DNA of 64,000 nucleotides from Antedon bifida (lineage: Eukaryota; Echinodermata; Crinoidea; Comatulida; Antedonidae). The DNA is taken from assembly GCA_963402885.1 (NCBI GenBank), contig OY727096.1, positions 4,588,001-4,652,000 on the forward strand. The letters are read 5' to 3'. The first letter of the stretch is position 1, and the number at the start of each line of letters is the position of its first letter. Both the position numbers and the translations under genes were made by a program. Positions 48,810-61,384 of this stretch are shown here, one piece after another. Under the pieces are notes generated by a model. It worked only from the letters and a program-made list of their open reading frames with translations, was not told the origin of the DNA and searched no databases.

Positions 48810-49406
48810 ATAAAATGATTCTGCTTTTTTTGGAGACAATAATTGATACTACGTTGTCTGCACCTTTTAGAAAAGAAAATTATTATTATATTAATATTAT
48901 TACAGATATAAATTCATTTAAATTCAGAAATATTATGCCTAGGCCTACATTTTCAGGACAGTAGACAGAACACAACAACAGTCTATTCTAAAATATATAG
49001 GCCTACTACTGTAGCTGTGTGTGTGTGATGAGAGGATTACAATTTTCTTTTTACAAATCTAGGCTAGAGCCTCCATTATTATGCTATTTAAATTGTGTCT
49101 TATCTATAAACATATCATATTGATTGAGGTGTGCATTAATCTTGAACCGGATTGTCATATAGCTAGGCCCTACAATACAGTACTCTTGATCTAGGCCTAG
49201 CTCTCTACTAGATAGCCTTACCATACCTCCCACGCAGGTGGTTAGTCAGGCACTTCCGCAAGTCTTCGCACTTTTAGTTAGGCCTACAAATAATAGGCTT
49301 ATACTAGATGTAAAACAAATCAGCAATAGTACTCGATAACTAATACTTTAACATAAAAATTAATCGGTATTTACATAAAGAAGTAGCCAACGTGTACGCA
49401 CTTACC
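48810..49406 (-). other. ORMDL: ORMDL 5' UTR: acceptor at 48857 and candidate noncoding exon ending at 49406
   Basis: A GTGCAG acceptor on the minus strand starts an exon at 48857, 48 bp before the ATG. A CCCAG|GTAAGTG donor at 49406 marks a plausible upstream noncoding exon. The transcription start cannot be fixed. Confidence 0.4.
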
Positions 49407-50981
49407 TGGGAAACGTTATCTTGGACTTATTTACATCCCATGTATTGATGTTTTTTTATCATATTATGATAAAAAAACATCAATCAATAATAGGACCTCA
49501 CCACACATCCAGAACTGAGAATGTCGTGCTTGTTGTTTCGATAACGTTGGTGTCGCTATTTCGTTTCATAATAATTTTACATCTCCCTGGTTTCATCAAT
49601 AATCAAACATACAGTAGGCCTATCATATATTTTTGTTAATCCATCTGCAGTGTATTTTTTATAAAGTAGGTCTATAACTGTAGTACATGTATAAATTACA
49701 ATGCATAAATGTTATTATCATAATTTAAAAACACAAATAAAATGAAAACCTATACCACCATTATTTGAAATTCTTTTTTTCAAACCAACAATAGTAAACT
49801 AACATTTCAAATAGCTTATTACTACAAACCAGATGAATATTTTCAATCACTATACCACCATTGTTTATATTCAACAGAAGGCATATCATGACAGTCGACA
49901 TACAATATTACAGTAGTTTCGTTTTCATAATTATCCGGGCGGTAGCTGATTTTGCTTTGCAGGGCCTCTAAACCTTCCCTTTAAACGTACATTATACCTA
50001 ATTAATAACCTTTAAACTCATTTATTCGATGAAATAAATAAAATATGAAGTTAGTTTATTAAACGTAATTGTTCGATAGACAAAGTCGTGACTTCGAGTG
50101 TAATCTTGATTTCGAAAGGTTAAAAGTAATGAGATTTAGACACTTCCTTTTCAAACATCAACATTATGACACTCATTTACTTCATAATTAGGCCTATCGC
50201 CGACGACAGAACGCTAAAATTTCAGTTATACATATATATCATAATTATTTTCACAATACTTTGGCAGTGTGGCGCGCTTAATCCTTTTGGGTTCGATCCT
50301 TTTTAAAAAATCAAGATTAAGGCTCTATGCCTCGTTTCAATCACCTCAGTTTAATTACAATTAATTAAGCCTACTGTAATAAATTAATTTGGCAATAAAG
50401 TTTACGATGCATACTTTTTTTTTATCGTAGATCAACTGGTACGTAGACCATGGAGTTATTATAACTCCATGCGTAGACGCTGGACTTTTAAATAATAATA
50501 GTAGGCTCCCTACTTGTAGCGACCCTATTGGCGTAATGGTCGCGGTTCCTTGATTGTGGCAGACACTTTTTTGTTGTTGAATAATCACTGGAGCTTTAGT
50601 TTTTAATGTCTCAATTTGCCAGAATGACTCGTCATTTGTTAGATAAGGCATAATAGCAGTATTTCATTCAATCCCCCTTTTCCTTTGTATTCCCCAGTGC
50701 CTTATATAATACTTAATATCGGTGTTTTTCCGATTGTGTGACCAGACGTCGTTCAGATTATATTAATGATTAGTTCGTGTCAAATTGGATATCAACATTT
50801 TTTGCAGAGCACAAATTGATATTCTGAATATTAACAAGGCTTTAGGGTAATCTTTTGACTTAGTGTGGAAAACAATTATACGATATCTCATCATTGGCGC
50901 ATGCGTCAGTCCAAGACAGTTTATGAGAGCACTGAGATACTGACACCATAAGCACAGAAGTCACCATTACATGCCTATATA

Positions 50982-51094
50982 TAAAGCTCTGTCTATACAC
51001 TATTAAACTTGATGTGAAAACTACCACACTACCATATTTGGCACATCACACTTCTTTTTTGTCAAACCAGTTTGATATTGTAAACAAGGCTTTA
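50982..51094. mobile_element. CArG MITE, copy 17
   Basis: Short copy; the centre, including CCATATATGG, is deleted. It abuts the LINE fragment at 51.1 kb. Confidence 0.8.
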
Positions 51095-51119
51095 GACTTT
51101 ATCTAAAAAGAGCTCACAA

Positions 51120-51720
51120 CTCTGACAGTGCATCATCTAAGTTTGATACCACTTAAAACCACGAAAACAAGTCAATTGGTCTTCTCTTATGGAATCTTGA
51201 GAGGGCTTCGGCTTCTTTTTTTAGATTACTTTTTACAAAATTTAAACAAATATGTTACACCTATTACCCATCCATATCAAACCAGACAGAAGTTAGGGAA
51301 ATCTATACCAGCCTAAGGCAGATACTACATCTGGTCAATTTTGCATTACCTTTATAGGCACAAAAATATGGAACGTAATTCCAATAAATGTTCGATAAAT
51401 TGATTGTGGGAAACCTTTTAAAACTAAAGTCAAAACAATTTTGCTGTGACGGTAATTCTCATCAAATTTTAAATGTTACCTGAACTTTTACTTTGTATTA
51501 TATAAATTATACTTGTACTGTACTTTGATATTAATTAATTTTTACATGATTTGCTTGATATCTTCTAAAAAGAATTGGAAGTTGAGTTCGATAGGCATGT
51601 AGTTGCCTTTTTTCTCTCCTTCCTTTTCGTCCATATTTCACTGCGTTATATTGATGTTTTTATGCTTTTTTACTAAATTGTCTTATGGATGAATAAAAGA
51701 AACTCATATCATGACATATT
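51120..51720 (+). mobile_element. Non-LTR retrotransposon 3' fragment
   Basis: PYQTRQ, followed in another frame by FIGTKIWNVIPINVR, resembles the C-terminal end of LINE reverse transcriptases (TRQ, then GPKIWNSIP). About 300 bp of AT-rich 3' UTR ends at ATGGATGAATAAAAG. Frameshifts show it is dead. Confidence 0.55.
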
Positions 51721-52317
51721 AAAGAGGCTTCTTTTCGAAATGAATGCTGTACATTGTGATACGTAGTTTTTGAAGCTTTCATTTCGCGCGCGAGGGTTAA
51801 TTTCCCAACCCCACCGTTTCCGAGCTTGCCGTTATTGCGATTGTTCTAACTATTCAAAAAGTGTACAAAGACTTTTTTTCAAAACATTTATTTTTTACTA
51901 AACTTTCTGTCTGCTGCGCTGAATTAACTAAATCTGTACATTCAACTGCTTAACGCAGTATTATTCTATATCAAATTACTGATACTAATTAAATTAAGTA
52001 TAGCCTTTTACAGACGCAGGATAATATTAGTAATAATTTATTCTAATAACAATTTTTATACATCTTATAAAATAATTATTTTTGTTCAATTGTTGTTATC
52101 ATACCGTGGTTTACAAAATATTACTGTGAAAATAGTTTCAAAACTATCAACTCGATCGCTACAATTCATTCCAAATTAGATGCCAAACAGTATATATATA
52201 ATATTTATCTTTTTATAAATTTATTTTCAAGAATAATTCAATTCTATTAAACAATTAATAATTAATTTAGTACGATAGGTCTACAATAGGTATTATGTTG
52301 GGTTTTTTTTGCATACC

Positions 52318-52443
52318 AAAAAAAGACGTGCGACAAATGGTAGTAATATGCCCAAATATGGTAGTGATATGACAGCATTATGTCCATATATGGGCACATC
52401 ACATTTTTTGTCACATCAAGTTTAATAGTGTAGAAATAGCTTA
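52318..52443. mobile_element. CArG MITE, copy 18
   Basis: Left TIR lost, right TIR slightly mutated. CCATATATGG is retained. Confidence 0.8.
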
Positions 52444-53061
52444 AAGTTCAAAGAGAGAAAATGGTGAGCAATAAATTATAATACTGTATAACTTTCAAAG
52501 AATTCGTCAAAACGAACAAACTTGTGTAAACAATCTAAATTAATCAATTATATTTTTATGACAAACTTGAACTTAGCGCAGACATCTGTTTCCTTGTGTT
52601 ATTATTATAATTATGCCTATTGGGAATACGAATGTTGTCATGATGATTGTTCAAGCTTGAAATAATACGAGTAAGAGAGTTTAAATGACTGAAAAATGTC
52701 AGAGGCCTTCCATCCCACTTTCAAGATATATCCATATACCTCCCAGCATGTGGCCATTCTTAAAATAATTTTAGACCATTCAATATACGACCTATTTTTT
52801 TTAGTTTCGAAGCTCAGAATGGTCAACTGCCATAATATCTAAGCGAATGTCTTATAGTCTACACTCTAGAAAACTTACAGTTTACAAAGTTTGATAACGT
52901 TTTCTAAGTGTAGACAGAGTTTACTAGGAAACTTTGTCAAACTTGTTTGCAAACTGCGAGTTTGCTCGTGTTAGAACTTCTTCGAGACCTTTGCTGTTTA
53001 ATAAACATGAAGAAGAGTACCGTATTCAGCAAGTGCCAAACATTGTCTATGTCTGTGTTTA

Positions 53062-53211
53062 TTAAGCTCTGTCTACACTATCAAACTATTTTGACAAAAA
53101 AAGTGTGTGATGCGCCCAAATATGGTAGTGATATATGACATCATCGTGTCCATATATGGGCACATCACATTTTGTTGTCACATAAAGTTTGATAGTGTAG
53201 ACAGAGCTTAA
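53062..53211. mobile_element. CArG MITE, copy 20 (consensus-like)
   Basis: Nearly perfect TIRs at both ends (TTAAGCTCTGTCTACAC / GTGTAGACAGAGCTTAA), 150 bp past the neurotrophin-like stop codon. Confidence 0.92.
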
Positions 53212-53359
53212 TCAACATTGTTTCTGCCATGTGTAACATTTGAAATCTATAGTTTCGTCATAGTCAATGCTACTTAAATGTAGGAAATACAAACGACCTA
53301 ATATATACCTAATACCTATATTTGTTCAATGTTCAGAAATTGCGATTCAGATGGAGTGA

Positions 53360-54866
53360 TCAAGGAATTGTATAGTACGCTGTGCAGCAATGGACTTGAA
53401 TTTCCTGCACTTGTATTTCAGTGGATCCTTTTGAACCACTTAAAGGAACAACAACAGCAGTAATAGTTCGAGCTCGATTTTGACAGGAGACGTTTGGTAG
53501 TATTGGTGACGTCTTCTTGGAACAAACGTCCTCTAATACCCATTGTTTCTGATTGTTTGGCAGCTGAAAGAGATAAAAACACGTAGTATTATAAACAAAC
53601 AATGTGTTTTTATTCTGAATCTTTCTAAATCTAAATCATCTTTTAATTTTAACGTTTTTTTCAGTATTACCTCGTTAGCTTGTAAATTAAAGAAGAGCAA
53701 AAAAAAATGAACTGCTATCTACAGTTACGTTGCGCCACAAGTGGGAACCACGATTAACAACCATAGTTTTTAATTACCTGAACGATCTGAACTAATTTCC
53801 CCTTTGCATTAAGAGCCAAGTTCAAATCTTGCCACGATTCTCTCCTCGGACACACTTCAATTTGTTTCGTGCTTGTGGTGTCACGTCTTTTCCTCTTTCC
53901 AACGACGGTTTGAGTACGGTACTTCGAATTAGACGTTCCTGTGTAAGTGATAGGATGTGTCCTGGAAGAGTACGTGTAAGTCCAGCTGCGGTAGCTGCCC
54001 GGCTTCGGGGTTGGAATAGGGTTCCATAGCGGCGCACGGTAACCGTCTTCTCCTTCGTCGTTCTGTATTGGTTCTGTTTTTATATATGGCTGGTCACTTG
54101 AAGGCTTCGGTAATTTACGTGGCCTCTTATCTTTAAACAAATCTCCAAATCTGCAGAAAAATTATTTCAAATTTTGTAAAAATCTGAAAATATGTTATCA
54201 CGTTTTAAGTATACCGTACACTTAGTTAAAGAAAAAGATTGTAAACAACATCAATCACTTTTGTAGAAAAAAATAGAGATTTTTTAAATATACAAATTCA
54301 AGAATTATTATCAAGCATTTATGTTTTGTTTTGCGAAGGAATCGGAGCTCTGTTTACACTATCAAACTTCATGTGACAACAAAATGTAATGTGCCCATAT
54401 GGACATGGTGATGTCATATCACTACCATATTTGAGCACAACTACCATAATATGTAGGTACATCACACCTTTTTTTTGTCAAACTAGTTTCATAAGTGTAG
54501 ACAGAGGTTTACCGGCGTACATAATCCAAAGAGAACATATTACCTTTCTAGAATGCTATTAATTTGGTCACTGTCATCAAACGTAACGACAGTGACATTT
54601 GGACGTTTTCCATTTAATAACTTCTTTCTGTACTGCTTATATTTAGGCTTAGCCAGTCGAACTTGGGCATTTTGTTTCTTGGTGAGTCCCACATTGACGC
54701 TAGAACATGGCGGCGGTGTGTCATCTTCCATTTCAAGATGTTCAACCGGCAGACAGCAGGAGTTGCAGGAGGCTTGACCATGTACAGAATACCAACTCTT
54801 CGATGATACTATATCGACGGCTGTACTGTGCAAAGTCACAATAAATATAATCGTATTTAACAGCAT
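53360..54866 (-). CDS. Secreted neurotrophin/Spaetzle-like (NGF-superfamily) growth factor precursor
   Basis: Three exons, 54866-54544, 54150-53778 and 53563-53360, join in phase to 299 residues. The N-terminus (MLLNTIIFIVTLHSTAVDI) is a signal peptide. A basic, Pro-rich pro-region follows, and a furin site KRKRR at 193-197 would release a mature chain of about 102 residues. The mature chain has the neurotrophin layout: C208 in EVCPRRESW (compare NGF SVCDSVSVW), then GKLVQIV (compare GKEVMVL), QWVLEDVC with C246 (compare QYFFETKC), C259 in VSCQNRARTITAVV (compare SYCTTTHTFVKAL), and a C-terminal CC at 291-292 where NGF has CVC. By this alignment the third knot cysteine (SGC in NGF) is missing, so five rather than six cysteines remain. 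The family call rests on spacing and motifs. Alternatives are another cystine-knot cytokine or a diverged Spaetzle-like ligand. Confidence 0.65.
53724..53755. mobile_element. GTTCCCACT MITE terminal fragment
   Basis: A single TIR remnant (CAAGTGGGAACCACG) in intron 2 of the neurotrophin-like gene, 22 bp from its exon 2 donor. Confidence 0.55.
54344..54511. mobile_element. CArG MITE, copy 21 (intron 1 of the neurotrophin-like gene)
   Basis: Diverged TIRs (GAGCTCTGTTTACAC) with a decayed CCATATGG core. It ends 33 bp from the exon 1 donor. Confidence 0.85.
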
Positions 54867-55756
54867 TTCTGTCTGAAACGAAGAAGAACGATCTGCTACG
54901 TTAAAGAAAAAACAATGTCAGTGACGTATTACACTGTTTCACTTTTTAAGAGTGTGGTTTACAAAGTGCATAACAATTATATCAAGTATTTAACTTTGTA
55001 TTGAGTGAAAATCGTTAACTAGTGTGGCTTTCTTTTAAGACTTCCTAAAAAAAGTGACCACTCTTTTTACAGTAAAACAGTATTATAGAATTACTTCATG
55101 ACTTTAGTGTAGGCCTAATTATTCAAGCTCAATCAAACATATACCGGTATATTATAAAATCAAAAAGTTTTTTTTTTCCGATTTTTTGTTGTTGTTTGTT
55201 GTCGACCATTCCACCTATTATTTATACCACCTTAATATGATTGATTAATTATTGATTATTATATTAATAAATCAATAACTAACTTAGGTAAACTTTGTGT
55301 AACTAAATGATATTTAGTCAGCTTTAGTACACTTACGATCGGGTTATGGAGTTACAATTATTGTGGCATGTTGTCGTAGTGAGATCACGAAGAGACAGCG
55401 TCGCGTCGTGTCAAATGGTGTCTCTATGTGTGGTATCAATACAGTGTGGGTGTTGGTCGCTTTTTTACGTATGGTTGGAGTACTGGTATAAGGATGGGTT
55501 AGTCATAATACAGTGATTGATATATTAGTGGTTGCTGCATACGTCATCCTATCCCATTAACCAGGATACGTCTGTGTTCTATATGCCTACTACGCATGCG
55601 CAACAGTTTAAATAGTCGAATACAGGTCATGCCTCGGGTACCGGTAATATTAAAAGTTCATCGGAAGGCTTTACCAAGATTAATAAGTTCGGCACACCTT
55701 ACTGAATAATAATACAAACAAAATATGGTAATTGACGATGTAGAATAAACCCTATA

Positions 55757-55926
55757 TTAAGCTCTGTTAATACTATCAAACTAGTTTGACAAAAAAAAAC
55801 CGTGATGTGCCCAAATATGGTATAGTGATATGGCCAAATATGGTAGTGATATGACGTCATCGTGTCCATATATGGTCACATCACATTTGCTTGTCACATA
55901 CAGTTTGATAGTGTAGACAGAGCTTT
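55757..55926. mobile_element. CArG MITE, copy 22
   Basis: Full length with TTA flanks. It contains a perfect TGACGTCA and two CCAAATATGG units, about 0.9 kb upstream of the neurotrophin-like start. Confidence 0.88.
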
Positions 55927-56361
55927 AGATGCTCCATAAGTGTCCTATAGTTTCTAACTCTTTCAGGTCAAGGGTATAGAGTTAGGCCAATGTTATTCCT
56001 GTAATAAGACTGCTCAGTAAAGACATAGGTCTTATATATTTGTCGAACAAATATTTACGTCTATGTATTCAAGAATTGGATCTCTTCCAAACTATTTGTC
56101 ACATGGAAACATGGATTTGTATAGTTAGGCAATTAATAATAGTAGTATCTGTTTATGTTATGTTATTATAGTTATATTATAATACATATTATATTTGCAT
56201 TGGCTTTTTTGTCTTCTTCTTTTCAACAAAATACATTATTTGTTTATATATTGTTAGATGAAGTCGTTAATTTTTTAGTTAATCTTATGTTAGAGTATTC
56301 TTTCCTTTTTACTTGCCATTAAATTGTAATGTTATAGGGCATATACTTTCAGGCCTACTTG

Positions 56362-56504
56362 TAAAGTTCTGTCTACACTATCAAACTAGTTTGACAAATA
56401 AAATGTGTGGCCAAATATGGTAGTGATATGACATCATCATGTCCATATATGGGCACATCACATTTTTTTGTCACATAAAGTTTTATAGTGTAGACAGAGC
56501 TTTA
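56362..56504. mobile_element. CArG MITE, copy 23
   Basis: Both TIRs present. CCAAATATGG, TGACATCA and CCATATATGG are in order. Confidence 0.88.
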
Positions 56505-58389
56505 TTAACTTATGTTGACCTAAAATCTGTAGTTGCGGAAATCATAATTTCTTTGATTTGAGCAGATAATCATGTATAAATTATGAAAATATTTTATTTA
56601 CATTTTCTAAAAAATCAACAACTTGTACATATTTTATTATTATTTTTATTTCATATTTTGCTTGTCATTATGAATAAAATGACCTAATTATATAAATGAG
56701 ATCGTTCTTGGCCTTAGGTCAATATATGTTTGTCTTGCAAGCTTAAGCCTATTGCTTGTTCTACATCGTAACACGCTCTTTTTCCTGTCAAAACAATGTC
56801 TACAAAATAGACAGATTGGATATAACACAGATATAGTTACTCTATGTGTTAAAAAACATGTTTTTCTTGCTGATGACAAGTTAATATAGGATGCGCTAGT
56901 AAATTATCTTTTAAATTATCTATTTAAATAAATTTCCTATAATTTTGAAACTATCTGTTTAGAAGAAATCTATTCCTGGCTGTGAATTAAAAACCTAGTT
57001 TGTCTGGCGAATTTTTTTTCAATTTGTCAAAATGTGTCACTCTTTAAATTAGATTAAAAGAAAGAACGCTATACGACTCTATTATGTCGATAATGTTAAG
57101 TAATATTAATTGTTTGAGATTCAATGAGAGCCGAAATAGTATTAATACAAGTTTATAACGCTTTGATGAAGCTATATATGATTTGAAAATGTAAGAAATT
57201 CTGGAAAATAAAGAGCTTCTTGTGATTTGAGAGTTGGTTAAATATTCCATGGCAAATAAACAAACCTTTACTTTACGTTCAACAAGATATATGAACAATT
57301 GTTTTAATAAGGAATAATCACATTATCCACACGTATCATTTTGTTGAAAATTATTGTATATATACACGTCACCGCAGACAACATACTGCATTGTTATTCG
57401 TTATGAAGAATGACATTGGCTCTAAACTAGCTTGACAAAAAACTTACACATTATACACTTCTGAATAGCAACGTAAGCATCAACCTTTTGACAAGTTTCA
57501 ATGTGGTACGTATTACAAACGTCAATCAATGGTACCAAAGATATATTCACTCTCTTACCTTAGTTGTGGTATAGTTCCTTTAAATAGTTATTTCTATAAT
57601 TTGAACACGTCGCGCTGAGCATACAAGCCCGCAAACAACCATCTACTCAACAACTGCGGACAGAAGTTAAGTTTAGAAAAAAACCTGTTCCAATGTGATT
57701 AATCCCCCACTCAACAAATCCTCGTGTCAAATAGTATATGTTTTAAACGTGACTTGTCAGCGCTACGAGTTATAATTTAACACTTTCATCAGCCAATATA
57801 CCGCCGGGACGATTAAAATAAACGCTTGTTCGCAAAGTACTTGGATTTAAAAATGGGAGCCTTCCAAACATCTATGAATGAGTGAGTGTGTAAATGTTAA
57901 AAATAACGAGCAATAGTAATCATCCTGTATGGCCTGCCCACTAACCACAACTCGAATATGGCATTATGTGCTAGACCGATTAAACTTGTGTAAAGCCCCA
58001 TCGGGTAGTAAATCTATTTTTGATAAAAATATGAAGCGTCGGTTTTACATAATAGCTGATGATTGCTTTCTATTATTTATCCTTTATTATTTGAGAATAA
58101 AAATAACCTAAACATGATATTGTTGTGTGTAAATCATAATGCCATTATCTAACGTAATGGAAGTAGTGTAACTATATCCCACAAATCGAATGACACTTAT
58201 ATAAGATAGGATAGATAATAATAGGCATATCATGAAAATGGCAGAGAAAAGTTTTTTTTAAATGGCACCAGCCCTTGTACCCCTTCATTCATTCCAAATT
58301 TTCAATTTATGTGCGATTTTAGTACAAAATGTCCTCGCATCAGATTCTTCACCTCCATACTTGCAAACTGGTACAATGTAGTACGGAAG

Positions 58390-58736
58390 CTTAAAAATAT
58401 ATTGTCCCCCAAAAACATGGAAAATGAAGATTGATAATACTTCGAATAGGACATTTCGCAGTTTTAATAAAGTTAATCACTTCCGTAGATAAAAAACTAA
58501 AAAAAAATGTTTTCACATATAAAAAGAAAAAATTCACGGTTAAATTCAACCAAAAACCCATTGACTTCCAGTAAATTTGAGTATTGCGTTAAATTACAGT
58601 ATATTTCAGGTAAATATATATTTTTTTTGATCCAATTTTTGGTCAAATTGAAAAAACAATTAAGTGACATTAATATGGTATATTCAACAAAAATGTTTAA
58701 AAAAACATTTTAAATGGGTAAAATACATCTTTAAAT
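58390..58736. mobile_element. TATTGTCCCC element, copy 3
   Basis: Shares ATATTGTCCCCCAAAAACAT, CCATTGACTTCCAGT, GATCCAATTTTTGGTCAAAT and AATACATCTTTAA. Confidence 0.7.
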
Positions 58737-59241
58737 TATGTTTTTCGAAGTAAATACTTTTTTTTCGATCCAATTCAGGCTAAAGTTTAAATGTACATGG
58801 TATATTCAGAAAAAACATTATTATTTTTAATGACCATTAATTATCTTGGAAAGAATAACTCGGAAAGACACTTTAAGCTTAGGTTTTGTTAACACCAGTA
58901 TCAATTTACCTAATACGAATCAATAATGTATGGATTATATACAAAATAAAAACAATTAGTTTAAATATATTAATTTCGTATAATATTCTAGAATTATAAT
59001 AACACTATCTTCCTTAAAGTTGCTTAATGTGCATGGTCATATGTTAAATTACTTATTGTCTATAGTATTACTTTAGTAATTGCACGGAGAGTGATGTACG
59101 TGAAGTTAATGGATGATGTTAGGCTTACAGTATTCCCAAGTTGAAGTGTATATTTGCCATATTACTCGGTTTGACAGAGAGCAGTTTAGGCCTAGATGAA
59201 TGACTATTTATTATGTCATTGTCCCCTATCCCATATCTCTG

Positions 59242-59406
59242 TAAAGCTCTCTCTACACTATCAAACATTATGTGACAAAAAATGTGATGTGCCCATAATG
59301 GACATGATGATGTCATAGTACTACCATATTTAAGCATATCACTACCATATTTGGGTACATCACACTTTTTTTTGTCAAGTAGTTTGACAGTGTAGATAGA
59401 GCTTTA
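59242..59406. mobile_element. CArG MITE, copy 24
   Basis: Both TIRs present (GCTCTCTCTACAC / GTGTAGATAGAGC). One CCATATTTGG is intact; the CCATATATGG box has lost two bases. Confidence 0.88.
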
Positions 59407-59460
59407 GGCCTAGTAAAGTTAAATTCATGCTGTTTTAGACTTGCATGATGCCTCTTCCCC

Positions 59461-59651
59461 AGTGGCGTAACGACTCAGATATGACCGCTCACTGGCTAAA
59501 CCAAGGGGCCCCGTTCTTATGGGGGCCATGAGCAGTGCCCATAGCAAAAACAGGCATTAAAATATGTCGAAAAAGGTTAAAAACTCCAGCGTTGGAGGGT
59601 CACTTAGGGTTCCTAAACCGGGGGCCTCATGCCTCTGTGTTATGCCACTGA
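59461..59651. mobile_element. CAGTGGCGTAACG hAT-like MITE
   Basis: Ends CAGTGGCGTAACGAC and TGTTATGCCACTG. The interior shares GTTGGAGGGTCACTTAGG with the 46.3-kb copy. Confidence 0.8.
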
Positions 59652-60310
59652 ATTCAGGTTGTTTTAGAACTTGCATGACGCATCTCCCCAATATTAAAAA
59701 AGGAGGACAATTCCCCATGTTGGCAACACGGAGGCATATTATCTCCTGAAGTCATGATTCAACGTGACCTAAATAAATATACACATTTTAACTTAATAAT
59801 TAGAATAATTAGGTCAGGAGATATCATTGATTTATTTCATTCATTGCTAAAATTGCGATACACTTTCAATAAATCCATCCGGATGTCTACTCTACAACAG
59901 TTATAAATACCTTTCCTCCAATTAATTATCCTATTTATTTATTATTTTTATTATGCTTTCCATCATAACTTAAACGAAATAAAAACTCATATATACCCCT
60001 TTCACACCAAAACTCCGGAGAGTCTCCGGAGACACCCCGGGGTTTATAGAGAGCTTTCGCTATCTCGGATCGGGAACGAGAACCAGCATTAATTACCGGT
60101 TCTCGATCTCGTACTTGTTTTAAGAACAATGTAGTTTCGTATCCTCGATCACCGATAATATGAAAACTATAGGTGGCAGCAGAGTTCTGATACGCTTCAA
60201 AGCAGACGATATAAACAAAAACAAACTACTGTAGTAGTAGTAGTACTGTGTACACTCGATCGTAACTAATCTAGGCCCAGGTCCTAGAGTACTATTAAAG
60301 TAACGTGAAA

Positions 60311-61384
60311 ATGGCCGAAAATTTGGTAGATTTTGCAATTGATAATCATGATGAGGATCTATTACAGTACGCTTTAGATAGACAGGTATTTGAAAGAAGA
60401 AATTCATCAACTTTTGATGTCAATTACGAACGTTTCAATCTTGACAATTTATCTAATGCCCAGTGCGTTGATAAATTTCGGTTTTCAAAGGAAAACATCC
60501 GGAGGTTGATAAGAGTTCTGCGTCTGCCAGTAAACATTGTATGCAGAAACAATTGCATTGTTGCTGCAGAAGATGCTCTCTGCATGACATTAAGACGCCT
60601 TGCGTTTCCTAATAGACTCACTGATCTTGAACAATTATTTGGAAGGCCTTCATCCACTCTATCCTTAGCCATCAATGAAACCATTGATTTAATTTACACT
60701 GAACACAATCACTTACTTACTCAATTAGACCAACCATGGCTCGATGAAGATCATCTATCATTCTACTCTGAGGTGATTCATGCAAAGGGTGCACCACTGA
60801 ATAACTGTTTTGGATTTATAGATGGGACTGTACGTGCCATATGCCGTCCTACACGTTTTCAACGTGCTGTCTTCAATGGACACAAAAGAGTTCATGCTTT
60901 GAAGTTTCAGTCAATTGTTCTTCCAAACGGGCTAATTGGAAATCTATATGGTCCAGTTGAAGGACGTCGGCATGATGCAGGGATTTTAAGAGAAAGTGGC
61001 ATTCAAGACCAACTTAGTGCCTTGCCACAAACTCAAGAGGGAGGTCATTACTGCTTGTATGGAGATCCAGCGTATCCTATACGCCCATGGCTGATTTCAC
61101 CATTCAGACAAGGAGCTGCAAACTTAGATCAGCGTCAGCAGGAGTTCAATGCTGCCATGTCTTCTGTACGTGTTTGTGTGGAGTGGGTATTTGGAAAGAT
61201 ACTACAGAACTGGGCTTTTGTGGACTTCAAGAAAGACCTTAAGGTGTTTTTACAACCAGTGGCAAAATACTATATTGTGGCTGGTTTGCTAACCAATTGT
61301 CATACTTGTTTGTATGGGTCAGTAACTGGATCATTTTTTGAAGTTGAACCCCCAACACTCGAGGAGTATTTGGGCAACGCTTAA
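60311..61384 (+). CDS. PIF/Harbinger DDE transposase (HARBI1-like), intact
   Basis: Single uninterrupted frame of 357 residues from the ATG at 60311 (an in-frame GTG lies two codons upstream). It belongs to the DDE_Tnp_4 type of nuclease that also gave rise to domesticated HARBI1. Catalytic residues are readable: D171 in FGFIDGTVRAICRP, D252 in LYGDPAYPIRPWL and E291 in RVCVEWVFGKI. Between the first two lie VFNGHKRVHALKFQ and GPVEGRRHDAGIL, also family hallmarks. The N-terminal half (RFSKENIRRLIRVL and SSTLSLAINETID) resembles the helix-turn-helix region of these proteins. No stop, frameshift or missing catalytic residue was seen, so the element may be young or the gene under selection. Association with the convergent Myb-like gene argues for a transposon rather than a domesticated host gene. 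Confidence 0.93.
   Translation: MAENLVDFAIDNHDEDLLQYALDRQVFERRNSSTFDVNYERFNLDNLSNAQCVDKFRFSKENIRRLIRVLRLPVNIVCRNNCIVAAEDALCMTLRRLAFPNRLTDLEQLFGRPSSTLSLAINETIDLIYTEHNHLLTQLDQPWLDEDHLSFYSEVIHAKGAPLNNCFGFIDGTVRAICRPTRFQRAVFNGHKRVHALKFQSIVLPNGLIGNLYGPVEGRRHDAGILRESGIQDQLSALPQTQEGGHYCLYGDPAYPIRPWLISPFRQGAANLDQRQQEFNAAMSSVRVCVEWVFGKILQNWAFVDFKKDLKVFLQPVAKYYIVAGLLTNCHTCLYGSVTGSFFEVEPPTLEEYLGNA

Larger units (their letters stand above)
49407..53359. other. Intergenic between ORMDL and the neurotrophin-like gene
   Basis: Contains the ORMDL 5' flank, MITE copies and the LINE fragment at 51.1 kb. A 96-codon minus-strand ORF at 50361-50651 is not recognisable. At 52852-52925 a short inverted repeat (GTCTACACTCTAGAAAAC) resembles a diverged CArG MITE end. 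Confidence 0.5.
54867..59993. other. Intergenic upstream of the neurotrophin-like gene: repeats, no gene recognised
   Basis: Three CArG MITEs, one TATTGTCCCC element and one hAT-like MITE are listed separately. The interval 56.5-58.4 kb is AT-rich with only short unrecognised ORFs. Confidence 0.55.

Noticed and set aside
50361-50651. 96-codon minus-strand ORF
   Set aside because: No recognisable domain or homologue, and it spans a short palindrome (ATGGAGTTATAATAACTCCAT region). It could be an orphan exon but nothing supports it.
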